Assembly: GCF_016918505.1 (NCBI RefSeq)
Contig: NZ_JAFFPZ010000003.1
Location: 174,689 to 238,688, forward strand
Source: Desulforhopalus vacuolatus
Lineage (GTDB): Bacteria > Desulfobacterota > Desulfobulbia > Desulfobulbales > Desulfocapsaceae
Direction of reading: 5' to 3'
DNA: 64,000 bases
Below the pieces are notes generated by a model that saw only the letters and a list, made by a program, of their open reading frames with translations, was not told where the DNA came from and did not search any database. Both the position numbers and the translations under genes were made by a program. Of the stretch, positions 53,172 to 60,279 are shown in pieces. The number at the start of each line of letters is the position of its first letter. The first letter of the stretch is position 1.

Positions 53172-54131
53172 GAACGGGGTCGGGCCACGTTAACTATCTG
53201 ATTACTCGAAATTAACGTCCCATTCAGAGGTGTTTATTGAGCCTATATCTTCATTTCTACCATCATATTCGACATTATAGGTTCTGTGTTTTTCACGAAG
53301 TTGAAATCCGATGTCATGTTCTAAAACCTTCCGACCTTTACCACGAAATCCCAATTTCGAATGAATTGTTTCTACAAAACTTCGGCTTCCTACAGCTAAA
53401 CTTTCACTCCAACCCGGTTGCCTGCCGCAGGTCCTGTTGGTAACGGATTCATTTACCAATTCTTTGTGAATCTCTCGAAAGGTACTATAGGATGCAAACC
53501 CTGTAAATTTCGCTAACTTTTGATAATCAATGAGCACTGACTTCCTTTTAGGCATCTGGATTTCATTATATCCACAAAAAGGCCACTCAGAGGGATGTGC
53601 AACGACACCAGCACGAACCATGTTACAATTAATATAGACAAGGCATCTCAGCAGGTGCTGTTCAGTCTCCACTGCAGTTGAATGGTATCGATCCTCCCAA
53701 AAAGCTCCTTTCCTCTTTTTTCTCATATTGTATTCTTGCCCGGTTCTTCCAGCAATCAACTGCAGAGATCGAGGTATGACATCTCTCTTTCCTGCATCTT
53801 GAACGAGTAAATGAATATGATTGGAAGTAACACAGTAATTGAGAATTACCAAACCGTATCGCTTTTTGGCAGCATACAACCACTGGACCCAATTCCGACG
53901 GTCCATTTTCAATTTAAGTAAAAAGTCCCTCTTGTGGCATCTGTGGGTAAGATGCCATACTTGACTAGGAATATAATGCCGTTTTGCTCTCGCCATAAGA
54001 AATTATTTTCTAATGCAGATCTATATTAACGTTTTTGAGCCTAAAAAACGCATTATTGACAGGTATAAGAGTTAAAAGAACACACCTTACACACGAATAC
54101 AAGCACTTACCTTGACCCGACCCTCGTTCCT
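53172..54131 (-). mobile_element. RAYT element, copy 2
   Basis: About 960 bp with left end GAACGGGGTCGGGCCACGTT and right end GACCCGACCCTCGTTCCTT, the best-preserved inverted pair of the three copies. It truncates the tyrosine recombinase gene. Confidence 0.87.
53202..53996 (-). CDS. REP-associated tyrosine transposase (RAYT), copy 2
   Basis: A 264-residue intact Y1/HUH transposase with NHIHLLVQDAG and the tyrosine helix EYNMRKKRKGAFWEDRYHS. Compared with copy 1 it keeps the Trp in GAFWED, so it is the copy most likely to be active. ATG at 53996 (MARAKRHYIPSQ). Confidence 0.9.
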   Translation of the reverse strand: MARAKRHYIPSQVWHLTHRCHKRDFLLKLKMDRRNWVQWLYAAKKRYGLVILNYCVTSNHIHLLVQDAGKRDVIPRSLQLIAGRTGQEYNMRKKRKGAFWEDRYHSTAVETEQHLLRCLVYINCNMVRAGVVAHPSEWPFCGYNEIQMPKRKSVLIDYQKLAKFTGFASYSTFREIHKELVNESVTNRTCGRQPGWSESLAVGSRSFVETIHSKLGFRGKGRKVLEHDIGFQLREKHRTYNVEYDGRNEDIGSINTSEWDVNFE

Positions 54132-54318
54132 TTCATCCTTTCATCCTTTCATTTCTTCTATATTCAAATCTTTCCATAAATTTGAGAGATCTTTCCTCTG
54201 AAGATTACTAATCCTATTCTTTTTTAACATGACACCTCTTGTACGTTAACGTTAAGTTAACCTGCGAGCTTCTGCGAGTCCGAAGCGAATGGTGTTAAAC
54301 GCCTGGTTATTTATTAAT
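54132..54318 (-). other. Possible attC-like site 5 and spacer
   Basis: After three CATCCTTT-type units (54133-54152), a stretch with GTTAACCTGCGAGC (54255-54268) and GGTGTTAAACGCC (54291-54303) could form a short attC-like hairpin with GCTTC/GAAGC at its core, just beyond the stop of the nuclease-like cassette gene. The arms are poorly matched, so this is weak. Confidence 0.35.
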
Positions 54319-55218
54319 TTACAGAATATGCTGATTACCTAATTTGGGCCAAAAACTATTTAGAAAAGATCTATCACCAGAGTTTAAAGGATATTCATAA
54401 ATATTTCCTTCACGAATATATACAAATGCGGCATCTTCAACTGTGTCTGCGTTAATAAATCCTTCAGTTGAGAATTCCGTAAAAACACCCAAGCATTTTT
54501 TATTACGTTTTCTTGATAGAGCATTTTGCTCTGATAAAACGAAATCTCTCAGTATTTTTGCAGAAATGGTTTGATGTTCTTTCAAACTAGGAGCGATTAT
54601 TGGCATAGCATCTGGATTTAAAATATCTGTAAGGTTAAGTGCTATTACACCTCTACATTTGGGAGACAAATCGTTAGCAAGTCGTTTTGATATTTGAACA
54701 TTTGCAGCTTTTACTCTTTTTTCTAATTGTTTGTATGATTTTAGTCGTTTACATTCCACAAAAAGTTTTCTGTTTTCTATTATTACTACTACATCGGAGA
54801 TACCTTTTAAATCAATAAGAAAACCTGCTTTCGCAAATCTAGATGCAATGTTAAGTTCAAATGCAAAGTCTCTAGATTGATCAGTAGAACTTGAATTTCT
54901 GAATCGTTTTCCTGAAGCCATTTTCTTGATCGTATCTACCAATTGAGAGCTATCAAAACTCTCAAAGGTCGTTTTTATACGGATTAGTTCATTCGCTTCT
55001 AGGTGAGCGTTCATAAACGTTTTAACACTTTCTTTCGCAGAACCTTGATTTTTATTCTTGATAAAATATTCTACATCTTTTTGATACTCTCCAAACCTTG
55101 TGATTTTATAATTCACGCCAAATGAATTAATCCAATCGCATGCTTCTTTATAATTGGTTTCTAATTGTTTACTTTCGGCGATAAATTTATCTGCTTCAGA
55201 ATCGATGTATATAGGCAT
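54319..55218 (-). CDS. PD-(D/E)XK nuclease-like cassette protein
   Basis: A 299-residue protein, AT-rich in codon use. The central part (about 115-175) has the restriction-endonuclease-like core: a helix with FAFELNIASRF (Glu), then the strand DLKGISDVVVIIE (Asp) and the strand LFVECKRLK (E-x-K), followed by a helix KQLEKRVKAANVQISKRLA. The order E...D...ExK is that of PD-(D/E)XK nucleases. The N- and C-terminal parts are not recognised. It lies inside the cassette array before attC-like site 6, which suggests a defence role. ATG at 55218. Confidence 0.68.
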   Translation of the reverse strand: MPIYIDSEADKFIAESKQLETNYKEACDWINSFGVNYKITRFGEYQKDVEYFIKNKNQGSAKESVKTFMNAHLEANELIRIKTTFESFDSSQLVDTIKKMASGKRFRNSSSTDQSRDFAFELNIASRFAKAGFLIDLKGISDVVVIIENRKLFVECKRLKSYKQLEKRVKAANVQISKRLANDLSPKCRGVIALNLTDILNPDAMPIIAPSLKEHQTISAKILRDFVLSEQNALSRKRNKKCLGVFTEFSTEGFINADTVEDAAFVYIREGNIYEYPLNSGDRSFLNSFWPKLGNQHIL

Positions 55219-55255
55219 TTGATATAGATGATTATTGATTGAGATAGGTTCTTTA

Positions 55256-55381
55256 CAATAACATTGTCATCAGCGGCGGCCCACACCGAGTTTTGTTCAG
55301 AGCAGTAACAAGTCATTTTACATTGGGCAAAGTATGAACCAAAATGCGCGAGGGCCGTCCGACTGTATGTGCAAGTTATGT
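55256..55381 (-). other. attC-like site 6
   Basis: About 126 bp. On the minus strand it runs from CATAACTTG, overlapping the TAA of the next gene, to CAATGTTATTG. GTCGGACGGCCC and GGGCCGCCGCTGAT form imperfect inverted arms. The layout fits an attC but core matches are weaker than at sites 1-3. Confidence 0.55.
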
Positions 55382-55696
55382 ATTTGCCTTTTGACAGAGT
55401 AAATAGCCAGAGAGCAATGCTTTGGTTTCGGGAAGTGACATGCTACCATATTGCGCCACTAAGTATTTTGTCGCTTCTGATACGTGAGAGTCTCCTGTGA
55501 CTCCAGACTCAGATTTGAAATTACCAACTTTTGCATTAATCGTGTTAAAACTTAGATTCGATTTGCTTTCGAATTCCCTGCATAAATCACTTTGCATCCC
55601 TCTGGTAAAATTTTCAGCCTCGAGTTGTTTGAATATGACAAAACATCTTAACTCATTTTCTAAAGACCACTCTGAAGAAGAACTGAATTTGAACAT
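55376..55696 (-). CDS. Hypothetical cassette protein
   Basis: A 106-residue soluble protein, MFKFSSSSEWSLENELRCF..., with no recognised domain. The open frame extends to 55858, but the extra part is encoded by attC-like site 7; ATG 55696 has AAAGGAAATAATT upstream and lies just after the site's GTTATGC core, so it is the natural start. It stands as a one-gene cassette between sites 6 and 7. Confidence 0.62.
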   Translation of the reverse strand: MFKFSSSSEWSLENELRCFVIFKQLEAENFTRGMQSDLCREFESKSNLSFNTINAKVGNFKSESGVTGDSHVSEATKYLVAQYGSMSLPETKALLSGYLLCQKANT

Positions 55697-55712
55697 AATT
55701 ATTTCCTTTTTT

Positions 55713-55843
55713 GCATAACGTTCAAGCTCAGGGGCAAGCGGGATTTGCAGCACTGAACTTTGAATAAACTGAGACGTTGCCAGCAAGATTGAACTTCGAA
55801 AAACCGCCGTGCCCGCTTGTCCCTTGCAGCTCCTTGTTGTGTG
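55713..55843 (-). other. attC-like site 7
   Basis: About 131 bp. On the minus strand the arms GCAAGGGACAAGCGGG and CCCGCTTGCCCCTGAGC are nearly self-complementary, the 5' part begins ACACAACAAGG and the 3' core is AACGTTATGC (55713-55719 inverted). A convincing attC. Confidence 0.72.
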
Positions 55844-56044
55844 CCGGGCACGGCACACGTTCTTAAGGGTGCGTTTAGCATAGCAGTCTCTTATATGTTA
55901 GACAAGTCCCAGACCCAGCCAGATGGAGGCGAAGGGTGTAGCGCTATTGCAACGGGTATTCGGTGACGGATCCTTGAAGGAAGCAGCTTTGCTGCGGCAG
56001 AGTAGCGCGAATGTGCGGGGCGACGTACAGAAATATCAAAACAC
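55844..56044. other. Cassette remnant or spacer
   Basis: No gene is seen. A GTTAGAC at about 55897 and palindromic GC-rich pieces (AAGCAGCTTTGCTGC near 55981) suggest the remains of another recombination site, cut by RAYT copy 3. Confidence 0.3.
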
Positions 56045-57013
56045 GAACGGGGTCGGGCCACGTTAACTATCTGATTACTCGAAATTAACGTCCCATTCAG
56101 AGGTGTTTATTGAGCCTATATCTTCATTTCTACCATCATATTCGACATTATAGGTTCTGTGTTTTTCACGAAGTTGAAATCCGATGTCATGTTCTAAAAC
56201 CTTCCGACCTTTACCTCGAAATCCCAATTTCGAATGAATTGTTTCTACAAAACTTCGGCTTCCTACAGCTACACTTTCACTCCAACCCGGTTGCCTGCCG
56301 CAGGTCCTGTTGGTAACGGATTCATTTACCAATTCTTTGTGAGTCTCTCGGAAGGTACTATAGGATGCAAACCCTGTAAGTTTCGCTAACTTTTGATAAT
56401 CAATGAGCACTGACTTCCTTTTAGGCATCTGGATTTCATTATATCCACAAAAAGGCCACTCAGAGGGATGTGCAACGACACCAGCACGAACCATGTTACA
56501 ATCAATATAGACAAGGCATCTCAGCAGGTGCTGTTCGGTCTCCACTGCAGTTGAATGGTATCGATCCTCCCAAAAAGCTCCTTTCCTCTTTTTTCTCATA
56601 TTGTATTCTTGCCCGGTTCTTCCAGCAATCAACTGCAGAGATCGAGGTATGACATCTCTCTTTCCTGCATCTTGAACGAGTAAATGAATATGATTGGAAG
56701 TAACACAGTAATTGAGAATTACCAAACCGTATCGCTTTTTTGGCAGCATACAACCACTGGACCCAATTCCGACGGTCCATTTTCAATTTAAGTAAAAAAT
56801 CCCTCTTGTGGCATCTGGCATCTGTGGGTAAGATGCCATACTTGACCAGGAATATAATGCCGTTTTGCTCTCGCCATAAGAAATTATTTTCTAATGCAGA
56901 TCTATATTAACGTTTTTGAGCCTAAAAGACGCATTATTGACAGGTATAAGAGTTAAAAGAACACATCTTACACACGAATACAAACACTTACCTTGTCCCG
57001 ACCCTCGTTCCTT
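56045..57013 (-). mobile_element. RAYT element, copy 3
   Basis: About 969 bp with the same ends as the other copies (GAACGGGGTCGGGCCACGTT; GTCCCGACCCTCGTTCCTT). Slightly longer because of a 6-bp duplication (GGCATCT repeated, near 56811-56823) and one extra T. Confidence 0.85.
56075..56877 (-). pseudogene. REP-associated tyrosine transposase, copy 3, frameshifted
   Basis: Aligned with copies 1 and 2, a run of five T at the KKRYGL codons (near 56735-56740) has become six T, shifting the frame. The part up to 56749 reads in one frame (224 residues with the HUH motif and the Tyr helix) and the N-terminal part in another. The start ATG of the original gene is at 56877. Confidence 0.85.
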
Positions 57014-57142
57014 CTGCCTTCTGTGCCTTTTTATGCATATATTCCCGAAAATGCTTCCGATGCCGCAGAAAAAAAATATCTGTAAGTTAGGATGTTGGTT
57101 TTATCTGTACTTTTTTTTGTTGTTCTCGGACAAGCTCCTAGA

Positions 57143-58165
57143 CTAGAGGTCAGGTTTATTGGCTTGTTCGGTAGATATGTCAGAAACTCCCTTTATCCAA
57201 TCATTTACAACTCTATTGTTTATCAAAAACAACACGATTATATAAATTGATATAAATGCAGAAAAATACCTGAAACATAAAAGGAAAAGAAGAGGATCTT
57301 TATTTTGACCGCTGAAGTTCCCTATGATTGTTAAAAATACAATTATATAGGAGATAAGCGCTAAAGAACTTGTGAAGTACACAATTTTCAATAATTTATA
57401 TTCCTTCTTTAAAAAGTCTGTAGCAATAAAACAATGAGTCATTGTAGCGGCCATTACAGCAATTAGTATTGTACAAACAAATAGTTTCACAAAAACATAA
57501 CTCATTGTTTGATCACATGCATGCGTGACAACGATACTCCATCCTATTGTTCCCGCTGGTGTAAAAAAAATAACAGTTAAAATGCCAAATAAAGTAGCTA
57601 AAGGTAAAAAACTCCGAAAAGAAATTTTGTTTTTATAATTAACGTTGAATAATGTTGGCAATAAATAAGAAGAAGCCATTAAACAAGCTAAAAAACCGAT
57701 AATGAAATGACTTGACATATAAATCAAACTCCCAATTATTCCTGATAATATTTGCGACTTTTCAGTCCATGCCAGTATTTCATTCGGACTTGTTATTCCT
57801 ATAACTTTCCTTGATATCTCACATGATAATATGTAATTCCTTTTAATGTAATGGAAGTAACCTGCGTATCCGCTGATAATAAAATTTACAATTATTGCTA
57901 TTGCGGCAAATAAAATCAAACTCCATCTCTTATTAATTCTGAATACGTTCGATGATTTTTGTGAATAATTTAAGTCGATGACATCAAGCGGGGGCAACAA
58001 TATGACTATGTATGGAAGAATTGTTGTTATTTTTATTACAAATCTCGGGACAATTCCTTCGTCAACCAACAAAAAAACCAATGTTGATATAATTCCAATT
58101 GAGGCAAATATCCGATCTTGAGTTGCTTTACACCGATCTGAATTGGTAGTGTTTTTTATTTTCAT
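57143..58165 (-). CDS. Polytopic membrane protein of unknown function (first cassette)
   Basis: A protein of about 340 residues with eight or nine hydrophobic helices, such as IFASIGIISTLVFLLVDEGIV, FIIGFLACLMASSYLLPTLF and LFVCTILIAVMAATMTHCFI, and no recognised family. I use ATG 58165 (MKIKNTTNSDRC), which begins 14 bases after the GTTAGA core, over the longer frame to 58195 that reads through the core. It is the cassette nearest the integrase relic, which in an integron is the most strongly expressed place. Low GC content. Confidence 0.7.
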   Translation of the reverse strand: MKIKNTTNSDRCKATQDRIFASIGIISTLVFLLVDEGIVPRFVIKITTILPYIVILLPPLDVIDLNYSQKSSNVFRINKRWSLILFAAIAIIVNFIISGYAGYFHYIKRNYILSCEISRKVIGITSPNEILAWTEKSQILSGIIGSLIYMSSHFIIGFLACLMASSYLLPTLFNVNYKNKISFRSFLPLATLFGILTVIFFTPAGTIGWSIVVTHACDQTMSYVFVKLFVCTILIAVMAATMTHCFIATDFLKKEYKLLKIVYFTSSLALISYIIVFLTIIGNFSGQNKDPLLFLLCFRYFSAFISIYIIVLFLINNRVVNDWIKGVSDISTEQANKPDL

Positions 58166-58178
58166 GGTATCGAATAAA

Positions 58179-58203
58179 TCTAACGGGGCTTGCAATAAGC
58201 TGC
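58179..58203 (-). other. Recombination-site core before the first cassette (attI or attC end)
   Basis: On the minus strand GCAGCTTATTGCAAGCCCCG is followed by GTTAGA. Being between the integrase relic and the first cassette, it is where attI would lie. The same sequence, with two differences, is at 49257-49281. Confidence 0.55.
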
Positions 58204-58351
58204 TAGGAGCCTGTCAGAGAATAGGCATTTTATCCAAAATCAAGGCATTTTCACAAAACAAGCACAGCTATATAGTTGATATTATGAGCATTGGTTTTTG
58301 AAAATAACGAGAAGTTCGGGCAAAAGAGCGTTCTCGGACAGGCTCCTAGGA
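58203..58351. mobile_element. 149-bp MITE with CTAG target duplication
   Basis: The ends GAGCCTGTCAGAGAA (from 58207) and TTCTCGGACAGGCTC (to 58347) are inverted copies with one mismatch, and both are flanked by CTAG. There is no coding sequence. A lone right end, TTCTCGGACAAGCTCCTAG, occurs at 57123-57141 next to the stop of the first cassette gene. Confidence 0.72.
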
Positions 58352-58379
58352 TTTTGATTAAAATGTTTTTTATTTTAAT

Positions 58380-58500
58380 TGCAACCGAAGTCTGCTTGAT
58401 TGCGTGGTTAAGTGGAGCGCGTAGCGGGACACTTGGCCAGGCAATCCTCGATTGCAAGCCCCGTTAAATGAGGCCGCGGAGCGGTCTCATTTAACAGTGG
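58380..58500. other. Palindromic region between integrase relic and cassettes
   Basis: GATTGCGTGGTTAAGTG (58400-58416) and CACTTGGCCAGGCAATC (58431-58447) form an imperfect hairpin, followed by GATTGCAAGCCCCGTTA and a second hairpin AAATGAGGCCGC/GCGGTCTCATTT (58467-58493). The first looks like an attC in plus orientation; it could be an attI or a nested site. Confidence 0.5.
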
Positions 58501-58648
58501 GTTAAGTGGAAAAAATCCATAATATCACCCTATATGTGGACTCTTTTTCCACTATATTTCGTATTAAAGGTGAAAAATGGAAAATCATGTCCAGTTATTA
58601 CTTTTATCTTCCATTTTTTCCATACAATTTGATATTATCACTGTTATG

Positions 58649-58760
58649 ATGGAAAACAAGCAAAAATTCACTCCAAACCCTCAGCTCAAACTGAGGGATC
58701 AAGTGCGTGAGCCCCTGAGATACTCTCATTACGCACGCTTAATAGAAAAAAACATATTGC
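58649..58760 (+). pseudogene. Relic of an integron-integrase-like N-terminus
   Basis: The codons from ATG 58649 give FTPNPQLKLRDQVREPLRYSHYA, which resembles the opening of integron integrases (IntI1 has [21 protein letters not shown]). The similarity stops at about residue 30; the following residues do not match the family and the rest of the gene is missing. It is read away from the cassettes, which is the orientation of intI in integrons. The shortness of the match keeps confidence moderate. Confidence 0.6.
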
Positions 58761-58817
58761 CAGCCCTATGTGTCAGGATACTTTTCGCTTCAAAAAATCA
58801 GTATAAATCCAAGGGCG

Positions 58818-58962
58818 AAGTGAGATCGAAAAAACAAAGATCGAATGCGCCCGGAAATTCTTCGACGAAATTAACAGCAAGATTAATCCAGACAATGTGA
58901 AATATGAGGGAGTTAACAGCTTCGGCAAGTTGATGGACATTGTGTGGAGCAGGAACAGTTGA
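58818..58962 (+). pseudogene. Possible C-terminal scrap of a type III restriction/helicase subunit
   Basis: One frame reads SEIEKTKIECARKFFDEINS followed by PDNVKYEGVNSFGKLMDIVW and a TGA. This resembles the tail of DEAD-type restriction subunits (pattern KIxCAKKFFxxI...VKYxVVxSYxxLLxIV). It lacks any start or catalytic part. The length is short and the call is tentative. Confidence 0.4.
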
Positions 58963-58972
58963 GTAATACCAA

Positions 58973-59203
58973 TCACATTTTTTACTGACCAGAGAACGCA
59001 ACTGCGTGGACATCTTTTTTGGCGATTACGAATGGATAAACAGGCTGTAAAATGAGCTCATGGTAGAAGCGTCCGTTGTGCTGGAGACGCCAAAATTGGT
59101 CGTCTCTACGGAGCTTTTTCCTGTCTCCTGTCTCCCGTCTCCTTTCTCCCTTTTCCCACCCCTGCCTTTGAATCCACCAATACAAAATGGAAATAGTATA
59201 AGA
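58973..59203. mobile_element. MITE-like dispersed repeat, family A
   Basis: Left end ATACCAATCACATTTTTTAC, then GAGAACGCAACTGCGTGGAC; right end AATACAAAATGGAAATAGTA. The inside holds a family B inverted piece (GGAGACGCCAAAATTGGTCG) and a short GTCTCC tract. It ends 37 bases from the stop of the chimeric gene. Confidence 0.72.
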
Positions 59204-59239
59204 TCGTATACACCGAGAACATAGCCCCCTGTTACACCC

Positions 59240-60055
59240 TTACTTCCTCTTTTTCGGTTTCTCCAGATAATCGACGCCCTCCTCGTACAACTCCTTGAGC
59301 TCGGCCTCGATTCTTTCGCACAAGGTCTTGAGCACTTTGATGCGGGCAAAATATTTACTATTTGCCTCTACCAGGGTCCAGGGAGCATAAAGAGTACTCG
59401 TCTGGTCTATCATATCTGCAACGGCCAATTCGTACTCCTCCCACTTATTCCTGTTACGCCAGTCATCTTCAGTGAGTTTGAACCGTTTGAATCCAATCTT
59501 CTCCCTTTCCTTAAATCTCCGCAACTGCTCATCTTTGGTGGTGGCCAACCAAAACTTAACCACTACAATGTGATGACGGGCAAGTTGTTCTTCAAACGCT
59601 CGTTTACGTTTCCCCCCTTTCCACCGACGTTTGCCATACCGCGGTAGATACGTGTGGAGTTTTCCTCCCTTTTGCCGATCTTTATAAATCCAGTCATAAA
59701 CCGTTGTATGGCAAACATGTTCTTCCAGAGGTAATTCAACAGAAAATCGAGAGCTTATAGACTCTGGGGACCACCCCAGTCGGAGCCACTTTTGTACAAT
59801 CTGCAATACTTCAGGGTTTTGTTTTGTGGCCTTCTCAGCAGATTTTCGTCTGGTCATCGCGATGACATGAGCAACACAGGGATCATAGATTCCTTCAAAA
59901 GAGTTGCGATTAATTTCACGTGAAATCGTACTCTTAGAACGATTCAACGTATCAGCAATATCAGTCTGAAATCTTCCTGTTTGAAGAAATGCACTGATCT
60001 GGTACCTTTCTAAAAGAGTGATCTGTTGGTAGCAAGGACTTGTACATTTGTGCAT
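59240..60055 (-). CDS. Chimeric reading frame: IS30 transposase N-half joined to PPK2 C-half
   Basis: The first 150 or so of 271 residues are an IS30-family transposase start: LLERYQISAFLQTGRFQTDI, the helix-turn-helix RSKSTISREINRNS and GWSPESISSRFS, then TTVYDWIYKDRQKGGKLHTY. At about residue 152 (near 59600) the sequence changes to the C-terminal half of a polyphosphate kinase 2: AFEEQLARHHIVVVKFWLAT, KDEQLRRFKEREKIGFKRFK, WRNRNKWEEYELAVADMIDQTS and LYAPWTLVEANSKYFARIKV. The DDE triad of IS30 and the P-loop part of PPK2 are both missing, so neither activity is expected. The join is in frame and the reading frame is intact. Probably a deletion product; expression is unknown. Confidence 0.85.
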   Translation of the reverse strand: MHKCTSPCYQQITLLERYQISAFLQTGRFQTDIADTLNRSKSTISREINRNSFEGIYDPCVAHVIAMTRRKSAEKATKQNPEVLQIVQKWLRLGWSPESISSRFSVELPLEEHVCHTTVYDWIYKDRQKGGKLHTYLPRYGKRRWKGGKRKRAFEEQLARHHIVVVKFWLATTKDEQLRRFKEREKIGFKRFKLTEDDWRNRNKWEEYELAVADMIDQTSTLYAPWTLVEANSKYFARIKVLKTLCERIEAELKELYEEGVDYLEKPKKRK

Positions 60056-60111
60056 GGTAACCTCCGGTTAAGTTGTGGTGACGTAACCATACCGGCAGCT
60101 CACTCTTTTTC

Positions 60112-60140
60112 ATAGAACGCTGTTGCACTTATTGTACTCA
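60112..60140. mobile_element. IS30-type terminal repeat
   Basis: TAGAACGCTGTTGCACTTAT (60114-60133) resembles the end of IS30-family elements, which carry a GTTGCACTT motif. It lies 60-85 bases upstream of the chimeric frame, as expected for the 5' end of the element. The opposite end is not found. Confidence 0.5.
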
Positions 60141-60184
60141 TCCAGCATCCATCAGGTTGTATTTTGTTGTTGTCATAAAATATG

Positions 60185-60190
60185 TATAAT
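60185..60190 (+). promoter_or_regulatory. Possible -10 box of the calpain-like gene
   Basis: TATAAT, preceded by ATG, lies 90 bases ahead of the start codon. The -35 region (TTTTGTTGTTG) is only a loose match, so this is a weak call. Confidence 0.35.
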
Positions 60191-60279
60191 GAATTTGTTA
60201 TTTCTGGTCACTACCTGGGTGCGGTTAAGCTTTTATAGAAATTCTAAAATTCAGGTTAGCAATCCATTTTAGAGGTTAT

